Source: Garcia nutans (taxonomy: Eukaryota; Streptophyta; Magnoliopsida; Malpighiales; Euphorbiaceae). Taken from it: a stretch of 64,000 nt of DNA. The stretch lies in assembly GCA_947685225.1 (NCBI GenBank), contig CANTUV010000037.1, positions 31,081,001 through 31,145,000 of the forward strand. The letters are read 5' to 3'. The notes under the pieces were generated by a model that had not been told where the DNA came from, made no database searches, and was given only the letters and a program-made list of their open reading frames with translations. Both the position numbers and the translations under genes were made by a program. This document shows positions 10,503 to 21,710 of the stretch, piece by piece. Every line of letters begins with the position of its first letter. The first letter of the stretch is position 1.

Positions 10503-11349
10503 AAGTTTAAAATATTTGGGGGTTCAGAGAGAGCTCAATCTCCGACAGAGGCGATGGTTGGAATTGATTAAAGACTACGACTGTTTGATTGATTATCATC
10601 CTGGTAAGGCAAATGTGGTTGCTGATGCCTTGAGTCGAAAGTCTTTAGCAGGTTTGACTATTTATTCGCTCTCGTTGCTTGTTGAGTTGAGAGAGTTGCA
10701 TGCTAGCTTTGTAATTTGTGATAATGGTGCATTGTTGGCACAGTTACAGTTGAGACCAGTATTGTTAGAACAGATTAAAGAGGCTCAGTTGGGTGATGAG
10801 AAGATGCAAAAGATTGTTTCAGATTGCCAGAATGGAAAGATTCGAGATTTTATTGTGAGAAGTGATGGGAGTCTTTGGTTTAAGAACAGATTGTGTGTAC
10901 CTGATGATGTTAATTTGAGAAGGATTATTTTAGAAGAAGCACATCAGTCAGTATTTGCTATGCATCCGGGCAATACGAAGATGTATCATGATTTGAAACA
11001 GTATTATTGGTGGTCCGGTATGAAGAGAGACATAGCAGAGTTTGTATCCAAATGTCTCACATGTCAAAGGGTAAAAGCTGAGCATCAAGTTCCAACAGGG
11101 TTACTTCAACCATTATCAGTGCCTGAATGGAAATGGGAAAGAGTAACAATGGATTTTGTGTCTGGTTTGCCATTGACTCAGAGGAAGCATGATGCTATTT
11201 GGGTAATTGTTGATAGGTTGACTAAGACAACTCATTTTCTTCCGATTCGGATGGATTATTCTCTTGAGAGGTTGGCTGAGCTGTATATTCATGAGATTGT
11301 AAAGTTGCATGGTGTCCCAATTTCTATAATGTCTGATCGAGATCCCTGA
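10468..11349 (+). pseudogene. Element A RNase H end and integrase (N-terminal and core)
   Basis: This resumes the reading after the frameshift with TDHKSLKYL and DALSRK (RNase H end). It then has the integrase zinc domain (H...HPGNTKMYH...C-x2-C, with CLTCQRVK) and the first catalytic aspartate in MDFVSGLP, followed by IWVIVDRLTKT. It stops at a TGA (11347-11349) directly after the SDRDP motif that carries the second catalytic aspartate; C and D have an arginine codon there. The M at its 5' end is not a real start. Confidence 0.9.
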
Positions 11350-12192
11350 TTTACTTCAAGGTTTTGGAAGAGTTTACATGGTGCTTTGGGTTCTCGATTG
11401 CATTTTAGTACTGCTTTTCATCCGCAGACAGATGGGTAGTCAGAGAGAGTGATACAGATTATTGAGGACATGTTGAGAAGTTGTGTCATTGATTTCTCTG
11501 GAAGTTGGGATAGATTCTTGCCACTTGTGGAATTTGCTTACAATAACAGTCATCAATCCAGCATTGGTATGGCACCATTCGAAACGTTGTATGGTAGACG
11601 GTGTAGGACACCTCTATGTTGGAATGAAATTGGAGAAAGTAAGTTAATTGGTCCTGATTTGGTTAAGGAAACTGAAGAGAAAGTGAAGCTGATTCGGAAT
11701 AGATTGAAAACAGCTTCAGACCGACAGAAGTCTTATTCAGATTTGAAGAGGAGAGACATAGAGTTTAATGTGGGAGATAAAGTATTTTTGAAAGTGTCTC
11801 CTTGGAAAAAGATTTTGAGGTTTGGTCGAAAAGGGAAGCTTAGTCCTCGTTTCATTGGACCGTATGAAGTTTTGGAAAGAGTTGGGCCAGTTGCTTATCG
11901 ACTTGCTTTGCCACCTGAGTTGGATAGGATCCATAATGTATTCCATGTTTCTATGTTGAGGAGGTACAGATCATATCCATCTCATGTGTTATCAGTTGAA
12001 TCTATTGAAATGAGTTCAGATCTGACTTTTGAAGAAGAACCAGTTGCTATCTTGGCACATGAAGTAAAAGAGTTGAGGAATAAGGAAGTGCCACTTGTGA
12101 AGGTTTTGTGGAGGAATCATGCTAAGGAAGAAGCAACTTGGGAGAGTGAGCAAGTGATGCGAGATCAATATCCTCAGTTGTTTCGGACTTGA
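11350..12192 (+). pseudogene. Element A integrase C-terminal part with chromodomain
   Basis: In frame after the TGA at 11347. It is broken again by a TAG at 11437-11439 where C and D have CAG. The open stretch 11449-12192 holds the segment with the third catalytic residue (IGMAPFETLYGRRCRTP), a GPY/F-like region (RFIGPYEVLERVGPVAYRL) and, in the last 50 residues, a chromodomain-like segment (VLWRNHAKEEATWE). Chromodomains in this position define chromoviruses and are thought to steer integration to heterochromatin. The stop at 12190-12192 is the normal end shared with C and D. Confidence 0.88.
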
Positions 12193-12200
12193 TGACAGGT

Positions 12201-12238
12201 AATTTCGAGGACGAAATTTCTTTTTAGAGGGGGAGAAT
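12201..12238 (+). other. Pre-PPT hairpin and polypurine tract, element A
   Basis: AATTTCG-AGGA-CGAAATT (12201-12218) forms a 7-bp stem. The polypurine tract AGAGGGGGAGAA (12226-12237) directly precedes the 3' LTR and primes plus-strand synthesis. The hairpin-PPT pair recurs before LTRs B, C, D and G. Confidence 0.85.
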
Positions 12239-14799
12239 TGTAATATCCCAAAATATACCCTAGAAGTTTGGTGTAATAATTGTTGTAATTGAAGTAAGCG
12301 TATTTGTGTTTAATTGGAAAAGAGGAAAATAAGTGAAGAGAGAGTTTATATGTTGTATATATGTAAATATATATAACATATACACAAGTCAATGGGAAAG
12401 TCAAAGGAAGAGATTAATTATTGATTAATTGTGTTTAAGGGATTATTTTATTATAAGTGGGATTAGAGTTAGTGGAGTGGAAGAAGATATTTGTATTATT
12501 TTATATTATTTTGCTTGGAGGAGAGGGTTTTGAGGAGATGATTTGACTTTTGCTTTCTATCTTTTCTTCTTTCTTTCTTCCTTTGCCATGGACCATTTTC
12601 TTTCCTTCTCTTCTCTTTGCTTTTCTGTTGTTGTCCGGTCATCAAGAAGAAAGAGAGTAAGATAGAGATTTGTTCTTCCAAGTTCAAGATTGAAGAGAGT
12701 TTTCAAGAGATCAAGTTGGAGGTTTAAGAGTTCTCCATCTTTGGTAAGTCTTTTCCACTTGATTCTTTGATTTATTTGGGTTTGTGAGTTGGAGTTGTGA
12801 TGGATATATGTTTGGTTAGATTGTGCGGTGTTTAAGAGTATTTGGTTTAAGTGGTTTTGGATTTTGGGGTTGGATTGAAGAAAAGAGTAAGTTGGTTGGA
12901 AGAGATGGTGTTGTATTTGTGTTTAGGGTTTTGTGATGATATTTGTGATTTGTGTTTGTTATAGATGTGGAGTTGTTTTGGGTATTTTTGTAAGTTAAGA
13001 TGGTTTTTGGGTATGTTTTGTTAAGTTTGTTTGGAGTGGATATTGGAGGATAGAAGTGATTTGTTAGTTGTGGTGTTGTTTTGGCCGGAATCTGGGTTTT
13101 TGGCCTGACACGCCCATGAGCACGTCCAAGGTCCTTAGGCGTGTCAATTGTTCTGTGTGGCAGTAGGTTTGACACGGCCAGTAACACGCCCGTGTTATTG
13201 AGCGTGTCATAGCTACTATGAGAATGGAGAATTGACACAGCCAGGAGCACGTTCAGGTTGTTGGACGTGTCGATGTTTTTGTGTGAGGCAGTATGTATTA
13301 CACGCCCAGTGACACGCTCGTGGTCATGAGCGTGTAATAGCTTCTGTGTTGTGGAGTTAGGGCACTGTCAGGAACACGCTCGTGTGGTTGAGCGTGTCAT
13401 GTGTAGAGTTTGCCCTAGTTAACTCTTAACTTGATTATCTCATGTGTATCCCTAAGCATGTATATGTTATTATTCTTGGATTAGGTCTTGAAGAAGGTGA
13501 TTTGTCATTGATTTAAGAAGCATAAGAACCTTGGGAAAGGGAGTGTTTTGAGTTGTGTGAATTGCTTTTGAGGTAAGTACACATCTTGCATTATTGCATT
13601 GTTGATTATTGTGAAGAATGTACTTTGCTATGCTTATATCAATGATCATATATATATATGTATTATATGAATGATATGATGATGCAAATGATTGTACATT
13701 TGAAAGATGAATTGCTAAGATGGGTATTGAGATGTGATGGAATGTAAAGCCATTGTGGTTGGCTATAATGACTTTAATGAGGCATGTTTGCCAAATTGAT
13801 GATGAGAATTGAGAATGGAATTGATAATGAAATAATGAATGAATTGTGTGTCTAATGTGTTATTCCATTTTCAGAGTTTTGTTGTTGGTGACATGCCTAT
13901 TAGTAACAATCTCTTGAAGTTAGGTTGGATTTGATCCTTGAAGCCAAGTTGGGTTGAAGTTAAACATGTTTTACTCCCCTTGAAGCTTGGTTGGGTCTAA
14001 TCCTTGAAGCCTAATTGAGATGTTACAACCCTTGAAGCTAAGTTGGGTTTTGTTCTTGAATCCAAGTTGGGTTGATACTTAGCATGCTTTGTTCCCCTTG
14101 AAGCTTGGTTGAACCTAATCCTTGAAGCCTAGTTGGGATAATGATATTGATGAATGTGATAATTGAACCAAGGCATTAACTCTGAAAATTGAATTGCATA
14201 TTAGTGTCTTTTGGGCCCATGCTTGTCTTTGTGTAATTGTGATTCAATAATGATTGAATGATTGAATAATGAAATCTATGGAAAGTCATTGAAATGTGTG
14301 GCACTGCATTGCATTAAAGCATATTGTTAGTATCGTTTGTACTACTGAGTCGTTGGCTCAGCGCGATTATGGTTATCGCGCAGGTGACAGAGTTGAACCC
14401 GAGAGTTCCTCGAGACCGAGTGAGTCTAGGCATTGAAGAATTTATTTTGGGACTTAAAGATCAGAGAAAAGCGGCCAATCATGTATAATTTCTTCATGTT
14501 TTGTAAAGTATTGACTTTAATGTAAATTTAAGTAAAACTGTAAACATGGACTTGAATGTATTCACATGTGTAAATATATATTTAAAATTTCCGCTGCGTA
14601 TTAAGTAAAAGTTTATATCTACTTTGTTTTATAATACAAGTAAACTACTTTATTTTCTATATTGTATAATGAGAAAGAATGTCTTATGTTTTAAAATGAT
14701 TCAAGTGTTAAAGGAAACAGTAGCATCTCTATGTTCAGTGTGCGTATACTACACTGTGGTGCTATGTAGTGTGCGTGTACGGGATGTAGGGGTGTTACA
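12239..14799 (+). repeat. 3' LTR of element A
   Basis: 2,561-bp LTR nearly identical to 4815-7366, ending at the right-hand AAGTT target copy. It contains the GACACG array at 13107-13398, the 88-bp candidate mini-exon at 13485-13572 and the two-hairpin module at 14345-14380. Short ORFs inside arise from the LTR and are not genes. Confidence 0.95.
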
Positions 14800-15160
14800 A
14801 AGTTCTTTAGAAATAAGCTTAACTCCGTCAGAGCTTCCCACACTTTTTTTTGGCAATAACTCCCTAAATGCAATGGATAATAGCCTCTACATAAATACAT
14901 GATAATCATGACTCCTCATTTTGATTAATTTATATTTCCTCATATCAGCACACCTCGACAAATTTAAGACATATCCATCTGGAAACTTTAAATTTGTTGT
15001 CCATTAGCATATTAATTATTTTTTTATTACGATCCAAGTATAATTAGCTTTTGGATACCTCCCGGTCTTTTCATCTTTTTCCAACTCCGGCCTTCTATAA
15101 AATATCCTCAAGTCCTCTTGACTTTGCATTATCTTTTTTTTTTACCTGGAACATCCATAA
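14800..15160 (-). pseudogene. CACTA (En/Spm) transposase relic, fragment 1 (upstream part)
   Basis: Minus-strand translation, across several stops and frameshifts, shows KDNAKSREDL, RRPELEKDEKTGRYPKANYT, ADMRKYKLIKMRSHDYHVFM, and then LLSIAFRELLPKKVWEALTE with SLFLKN. This is the usual order at the end of the TNP2 transposase region leading into DUF4218. It joins fragment 2 exactly across element A once the AAGTT duplication is counted once. Nothing coding was recognised further upstream. The domain naming comes from recalled family features and needs a profile search. Confidence 0.75.
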
Positions 15161-15164
15161 TCTT

Positions 15165-15341
15165 ATTTCTTATTTACTCCAATAAATGTTAAAATTAATT
15201 TAATATATTTACATATTATATTAATGACTAATTTTTGAAAAATAATTATCCAACCTTTTAGAAATTATTAATTCAATAGGCATATATGGGCTTATAACTA
15301 AATTTGACTTATATTTAGAACAAAATTGATTGGTTAATTTC
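15165..15341. repeat. Direct repeat, copy 1 (about 175 bp)
   Basis: An AT-rich segment starting ATTTCTTATTTACTCC is repeated about 316 bp downstream with scattered substitutions. No coding, LTR or inverted termini were recognised; it may be a local duplication beside the CACTA relic. Confidence 0.7.
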
Positions 15342-15480
15342 ACCAAGTGCTCCTTGGATATTTTTAAATTATCATTTATTACAAATTATAAAATTTCGTA
15401 CTCAATTTATTGCTTAAATATTGTGGGTTTCTTATATAAAATATATTAAAATTTTCCATTAACTATTGGTTTACTAATTT

Positions 15481-15656
15481 ATTTCTTATTTACTCCAATA
15501 AATGTTAAAATTAATTTAATACATATACATATTATATTAATGACTATTTTTTAAAAATAATTATCCAAAATTTTAGAAATTATTAATTCAATAGTCATAT
15601 ATGGGCTTATAACAAAATTTGACTTATATTTAGAGCAAAATTAATTGGTTAATTCA
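15481..15656. repeat. Direct repeat, copy 2 (about 175 bp)
   Basis: Second copy of the 15165 segment, including the shared CATATATGGGCTTATAAC block. The 140 bp between copies and the AT-rich 15657-16440 hold nothing recognisable apart from a short tandem repeat of about 23 bp (ACATAACAATCAATAAAATAAA) near 16100-16145. Confidence 0.7.
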
Positions 15657-16440
15657 TTTTTCACATAATCTAATTTGTTAATCTAAGTTTTAAAACACTT
15701 ATTTTTTAAAACTTTATGAATTAATATTATAAATTTGTAAAAAAATAGTTTCTTTTTATTTTGAATATTAAAAAATAAAAAATAAGAAATATATTATCAT
15801 TTTCTACTGTTTTTTAAGTAAGAATTTTATGAATTCGAAATAAGGCAATATGACTTTTATTATATCTCTATATATTTTCAAGTTTAAATTATATCGATCT
15901 TAATTTTCTATCAATTTGTAAACATACATAACCTAATTTAAATCCAGAACAGTGAACAAAAATATATATATATAAGCATATATATTTAATAACTCAAATC
16001 ATATAAAGAAAAAAAAACTCAATATTCATGAAAATTTTACAATTTCAATTTTCTAGCATACATAAATACAATTAGACAAGCATTTTTTTAAATTTGAACA
16101 TAACAATCAATAAAATAAATCTAAACATAACAATCAATAAAATAAAAAAAAATACTTATTCTAAAAATTACAAAAAATATTTTTCAACACTAAATTCATA
16201 TAAAAAAAATTAACTATGAAATTTTAATTCTTAATAATACTAATTAATTAAAATCCACAAATTAAATTACTAAAAAAAGAATTTTAAACACATATTTCAT
16301 ATAAATTACTAAAATAACCAAAACTTTAAATATTAAAACTAATTAAGTAAAAATCCATAAAATCACAAAATGTAACCTAATACATATTTATTTTATATTA
16401 AACCTAAAATTTCAAAAAATCATAAACTATAATACATATT

Positions 16441-17155
16441 TATACACTACTGCGCGCGCACTGACGAAACGACAAGACTCTGTTTTGGCCCAAAAATTTT
16501 AATTTTCTTTCTTTTTTTCTCTTTCCGACGGCACAAACAATTAAACACACAATTGGGTGCCCTAACACCCCTATATATAGTGTTTTTAGGTGGCAAAATA
16601 CCAAAATACCCTTAGATTAATTTATTTAATTTAAAAATACCCTAAAACTCTTTAAAAATTCAAAAAAATACCCAACTAATTTATAAAAATTCATAACTAA
16701 CCCCAAATTCAATTATTTTTCAAAATTATTTTAATTAATAAATAAATTATTTAATTAATTAATTAATTTAATTTATTTTAATTAAAAATTAATAAATTCC
16801 CGAAAAATTCCCGAAACACAACCATTTTAATTAAAAATTAATAAATACCCGAAAAATTTTCAAAACACAACCCCTAGCAAAATTATACTTAAAATAATCG
16901 TAATGGCATCACGGTCATCAAAATGACATCAAAAACAACAAAACGAAAGCCGAAAATTTTTCGACCGCCAAAATGACCAAAATACCCCCCCCCCCCGAAG
17001 CCAAAAATACAACATTAAACTCAAAACAAATATCTCAACACCCACATTATGAAAACAAGCACCAAACATTATAAAATGCACTCGAATATGAATTGAAGGT
17101 AAAATTACCATTTTACCCCTAGACTCCAATTTCCTTAAAAATCAAGGGTTTTACA
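16441..17155 (-). mobile_element. LTR of element G (minus strand), left end uncertain
   Basis: On the minus strand the LTR begins at 17155 with TGTAAAACCCTTG, directly after a PPT (AAGGGGGTTAGA) and the pre-PPT hairpin. A TATA-like CTATATATAG lies at 16571-16580, followed by a leader containing CCGTCGG and, near 16452-16466, a GC-rich GCGCGCGC patch. Positions 17101-17155 and neighbouring sequence reappear in plus orientation at 58082-58457. The opposite LTR end could not be located in the AT-rich DNA to the left, so the LTR may extend below 16441. Confidence 0.6.
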
Positions 17156-17993
17156 ATCTAACCCCCTTAAACAAATTTCGTCCTCGAAATTTTACCCAAT
17201 AACATACTAATCATCGAAACACTTTTATATTTCCTAAACTCCAATTTCTCCAAAAATCAAGGGTCGAAATTTTACCTAATAACATACTCATCACCAAAAA
17301 TGTTTTATATATATATTAAGTTATACACAAATTCGGAAAGCATAGCTCACTTAGCATATGTTGTTATGGTTGATTAGGTCATAACCCCACAATACTAAGC
17401 GCTATAGACTGTTCCAGTCTTACTCCAGGTTATGTTTATCATAAAATCAAACAGAAGCATTTTCTTTTCAACTTCCACTCATCAACCATCATCACAAAAA
17501 GTCAAAGCTCAAATGTTCAAGTCAAACCCAAATCAACCAAAATCATTACTAATATAACACTTATCCATATTATACTCATCATTCTACCAACAATCCAGTC
17601 TTATTCAAGAATAACATCCGATATCAACAAACCAAGATATCTCAACAAACCAAGATTATTCAAAAAAACTCTTCCAATAACCAATATAATAGCAAACTAT
17701 CATAAATAATACCAGACAAAACACATATACATATAATGATATAATAATGAAGTAATGATATGCATACATATGGTGCTATATCAAGACTATTAATAAACTA
17801 CACTCTAACCCCCTTAAAATGATTTCGCCCTCGAAATCAATAACGCAGCTGAGGACTCAAACAAATGAGGGTATTTTGCTAGCAGAGGAAAAGATTGATT
17901 AACGCAGAAAGGAAGTAATACTTTTAGAAAAACAATCCTAATGATTTCTGGATAATATTTAAACAAAATCGAAACCTAGTGCTCTGATACCAC
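17156..17993 (-). mobile_element. Internal remnant of element G without genes (minus strand)
   Basis: Read on the minus strand, it starts at an initiator-Met PBS (TGGTATCAGAGC, 17981-17992). The leader is similar to that of H (CCAGAAATCATTAG on the minus strand in both). Next comes a hairpin/PPT-like unit (GATTTCG-AGGG-CGAAATC, 17821-17838, followed by AAGGGGGTTAGAG), then about 600 bp of noncoding DNA and the true PPT beside the LTR. No gag or pol remains, so it is a deletion derivative. A near-identical copy in plus orientation fills 57411-58081. The 5' LTR that should lie to the right is missing: at about 17994 the sequence switches to the reverse transcriptase of C in the opposite orientation. 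Confidence 0.7.
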
Positions 17994-17996
17994 TTT

Positions 17997-19448
17997 GTGA
18001 AGAAAAAGGATGGTACTATGAGGTTATGTATCGATTATAGGCAATTGAATAGAGTGACTATTAAAAATAAATATCCTTTGCCTAGAATTGATGATCTCTT
18101 TGATCAATTGAAGGGTGCAGCAGTGTTTTCTAAAATTGATTTGAGATCAGGGTACCATCAGTTAAGGGTCAGAGCTGAGGATATTCCTAAGACAGCCTTT
18201 CGTACGAGGTATGGGCATTTTGAGTTTCTAGTTATGCCTTTTGGTTTGACGAATGCACCTGCTGTTTTTATGGATTTGATGAATAGGGTGTTTAGGCCCT
18301 ATCTTGATCAGTTTGTAGTGGTCTTTATTGATGATATTTTGGTGTATTCGCGTAATGAGGAGGAGCATGATAAGCATCTGCGGATTGTGCTGCAGATTTT
18401 GAGAGAGAAGCAATTGTTTGCTAAACTGTCGAAGTGTGAGTTTTGGCTTGACCAAGTTACTTTTCTCGGTCACATAGTTTCAGCCGAAGGTATTAGAGTT
18501 GATCCGAGTAAGGTTGAAGCTATTCTGAATTGGAGTCCACCAAAGTCTGTGACTGAAGTTAGAAGTTTTCTGGGTTTGGCAGGCTATTATCGGCGGTTTG
18601 TGAAAGGATTTTCTTTGATAGCTACTCCACTTACTAGATTACTTCGAAAGGGAGTTAGATTTGTGTGGACAGATCAGTGTCAGGCTAGTTTCGAACAGTT
18701 GAGAGAAATGTTGACTCAAGCGCCTGTTCTTACTTTACCTGTGGAAGATAAACCATATGTGATTTACAGTGATGCTTCACATAGTGGTTTGGGTTGTGTT
18801 CTGATGCAAGAAGGTAAAGTAATAGCTTATGCTTCTCGGCAGTTGAAACCGCATGAGCTCAATTATCCGACCCATGATTTAGAGTTGGCAGCCATTGTGT
18901 TTGCATTGAAGATTTGGCGACATTATCTGTATGGGGAAAAGTGTTTTATCTATACTGATCATAAAAGTTTAAAATATTTGGGTGTCCAAAGAGAGCTAAA
19001 TCTTCGACAGAGGAGATGGTTAGAGTTGATTAAAGACTATGATTGTTTGATTGATTATCATCCTGGTAAAGCAAATGTTGTGGCTGATGCTTTAAGTCGG
19101 AAGTCTTTAGCAGGTTTGACTGCTTATTCGCTCTCGTTGCTTGTTGAGTTGAGAGCGTTGCATGCCAGTTTTGTATCTTGTAATGATGGTGCATTGTTGG
19201 CACAGTTGCAATTGAAACCAGTATTGTTGGATCAGATTAAAGAGGCTCAATTGGCTGATGAGAAGATTCGGAAGATTATTTCATATTGCCAGAATGAAAA
19301 GGGTCGAGATTTTATTGTGAGAGGTGATGGGAGTCTTTGGTTTAAGAACAGAATGTGTGTACCTGATGATACTAATTTGAGTCATTTTAGAAGAAGCACA
19401 TCAGTCAATATTTGCTATGCATCCGGGCAGTACAAAGATGTATCATGA
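17997..19448 (+). pseudogene. Element C reverse transcriptase, RNase H and start of integrase
   Basis: This begins inside the reverse transcriptase (KKDGTMRLCIDYRQLN), so the apparent start codon is fortuitous. It contains DLRSGYHQ, MPFGLTNAP and the catalytic VVFIDDILVYS. The RNase H domain follows (YSDASHSGLG, HDLELAAI, YTDHKSLKYL, DALSRK) and then the opening of integrase. The frame is broken at about 19380-19386 by a 5-bp loss relative to A, and the last 20 or so residues of this reading are out of frame. Polymerase and RNase H motifs otherwise look intact and are close to those of D. Confidence 0.9.
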
Positions 19449-19914
19449 TTTGAGACAGCAATATTGGTGGTCTGGTATGAAGAGAAACATTGCAGATTTT
19501 GTGTCTAAATGTCTCACATGTCAGAGGGTAAAAGCTGAGCATCAAGTTCCGACAGGGTTACTTCAACCTTTAGCAGTGCCTGGATGGAAATGGGATAGAG
19601 TAACCATGGATTTCGTATCTGGTCTGCCATTGACACAAAGAAAGCATGATGCTATTTGGGTGATTGTTGATAGGTTGACTAAGACAGCTCATTTTCTTCC
19701 GGTTCGGATGGATTACTCTTTGGAAAGGTTAGCTGAGCTGTATATCAATGAGATTGTGAAGCTGCATGGTGTTCCAACTTCTATAGTGTCTGACCGAGAT
19801 CCCAGGTTTACTTCAAGGTTTTGGAAGAGCTTACATGGTGCATTGGGTTCTCGATTGCATTTCAGTACTGCTTTCCATCCACAGATAGATGGGCAGTCCG
19901 AGAGGGTGATATAG
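19417..19914 (+). pseudogene. Element C integrase zinc domain and catalytic core, part
   Basis: The reading resumes after the 5-bp deletion at MHPGSTKMYH and includes CLTCQRVK, the first catalytic aspartate in MDFVSGLP, and SDRDPRFTS with the second. It ends at an amber codon (19912-19914) where A and D have CAG in the ERVIQII context. The true integrase N terminus lies in the preceding frame, so the M at 19417 is not a genuine start. Confidence 0.88.
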
Positions 19915-20649
19915 ATTATCGAAGACATGTTGAGAAGCTATGTTATTGATTTCTCTTTAAGTTGGGATGGATTCTTATCACTTGTTGAATTTGCTTACAA
20001 CAACAGTCATCAATCAAGCATTGGTATGGCACCATTCGAGGCATTATATGGTAGACGATGTAGGACACCTTTATGCTGGAATGAGCTTGGAGAAGGTAAG
20101 TTAATTGGTCCTGATTTGGTCAAAGAAACTGAAGAGAAAGTGAAAGTGATTCGAGAGAGGTTGAAAACAGCTTCAGACCGACAAAAATCTTATTCAGATT
20201 TGAAGAGGAGAGACATTGAATATAATGTGGGAGATAAAGTATTTTTGAAGGTGTCTCCTTGGAAAAAGATCTTGAGGTTTGGTCGGAAAGGGAAATTGAG
20301 TCCTCGTTTCATTGGACCGTATGAAGTTTTGGAAAGAGTTGGGCCAGTTGCTTATCGGCTTGCTTTGCCACCTGAGTTAGAAAGGATTCATAATGTATTT
20401 CATGTTTCTATGTTGAGGAGATACAGGTCGGATCCATCTCATGTGTTGCCAATTGAATCTATTGAAGTGAGTCCAGATTTGACATTCGAAGAAGAACCAG
20501 TTGCTATCTTGGCACGTGATGTGAAAGAGTTGAGAAATAAGAAAGTGCCTTTGGTAAAGATTTTGTGGAAAAATCATGGGAGAGAAGAAGCAACTTGGGA
20601 GAGTGAACAAACCATGCGAGATCAATATCCTCAACTATTTCAGACTTGA
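19915..20649 (+). pseudogene. Element C integrase C-terminal part with chromodomain
   Basis: In frame after the TAG at 19912. It holds the third catalytic region (IGMAPFEALYGRRCRTP), the GPY/F-like segment and a C-terminal chromodomain-like segment (ILWKNHGREEATWE). The natural stop at 20647-20649 is followed within ten bases by the pre-PPT hairpin. Confidence 0.88.
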
Positions 20650-21532
20650 TATCAGGTAATTTCGAGGACGAAATTTCTTTTTAGAGGGGGAGAATTGTAA
20701 TATCCCAATGTATGCCCTAGAAGTTTTGAATATTATTGTTGTTTGATTTGAATTAAATGTACATATGTTTTAGCAAAGGAAATGATTGTGTTAATGGAAT
20801 GTATATGTTATATATATGTTAATATATATAACATATATGTTGGTCAAGTGTAAAGTCAAGGGAAGAAGATATTTTTTTATTTGGGATGAGTGAAATTACT
20901 TAAGAGGGCAAGAGTTTTAAAGGAAGTATGAACAAATAGAAAAGGGCATTTAAGTAATTGTGTTGATGGAATTGCTTGGTGGATATTTAAAGAAGAAAAG
21001 AAGGTTGAATTGTCTTCATTTCTTTTCTTTTCTTGGTATAGCTGGCCATTTCAAAGGAAGAGAGCAAAAGTGAGATTTTCTTATTCAAGTTTCAAATTGA
21101 AGGAGAAATCAAAGGTTTTGGTTGGAGATTTGTGAAATTTCTTCATCTAAGGTAAGTACTCTCGTGTTTTCTTTTGGTATTTTGAAGATATGTTTGAAGT
21201 GTGTTGTGATTTGTTAATATTATGATTTGGTATGTTTGAGATGAGTTTCTAAATGTTGAAATTGATTGTGAGTTAATTTAGTGTTGGTTTGGTCTTGGTT
21301 GAAGATGGTAGGTTAAAAGTGATGTTGTTTTTTTTTAAGGTTTTGAAGTGGAAGGTGATTAAATGTGTTGATGATGGGTTGTTAAGGTGAATATTGTGGT
21401 AAACATGTGAAATATGTGTTTAGAACATGGATTACATTCATTTGAATTATGCTATATTGTGTATAATGTAATTGAGTGCAACCAAAGGGGACTTGGACAT
21501 GTTAGGATTTCAATTCATGAGAGACACGGCCA

Positions 21533-21710
21533 AAAGCAAGGAGAGACACGGCCAATTCATGAGAGACACGGCCAAGTCCATGGAAATTTGGCCGTGTTGG
21601 GTGATTTTTGGAGGAGACACGGCCGTGTCCCTTGCCCATGTTGATTTCTGTTGCTTTTGGTTGAGAGGCTTTTGGTTGAGAGACACGGCCACAAGCTTGG
21701 CCGTGCCCCT
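21533..21710 (+). repeat. GACACGGCC array in LTR C
   Basis: Three close units of GAGACACGGCCAA at about 25-27 bp spacing are followed by GACACGGCCGTGTC (self-complementary) and a further GACACGGCC...GGCCGTG pair. Confidence 0.75.

Larger units (their letters stand above)
4815..14799 (+). mobile_element. Element A: complete Tekay/Del-like Ty3/gypsy retrotransposon, TSD AAGTT
   Basis: A full-length 9,985-bp chromovirus-type LTR retrotransposon. The 5' LTR is 4815-7366, the initiator-Met PBS is at 7374, gag-pol is 7533-12192, and a PPT at 12226-12237 precedes the 3' LTR 12239-14799. Target-site copies AAGTT lie at 4810-4814 and 14800-14804. The C-terminal chromodomain, the ATTTCGAGGACGAAAT motif and the long LTR fit the Tekay (Del) clade. 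The LTR pair differs in length (2,552 versus 2,561 bp) and at scattered bases, so it is older than array D. Its gag-pol carries four in-frame stops and one frameshift and cannot be functional. It sits inside the CACTA relic. Confidence 0.95.
17994..20695 (+). mobile_element. Element C internal region, 5'-truncated Tekay-like element
   Basis: Similarity to A and D starts abruptly within reverse transcriptase (TTTGTGAAGAAAAAGG). Gag, protease, PBS and 5' LTR are absent. The region runs through RNase H and integrase-chromodomain to the pre-PPT hairpin (20658-20675) and the PPT just before the LTR at 20696. The left boundary is an inverted junction with the PBS of G, sharing TTT. No target-site duplication can be tested because the left end is missing. 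Confidence 0.85.
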
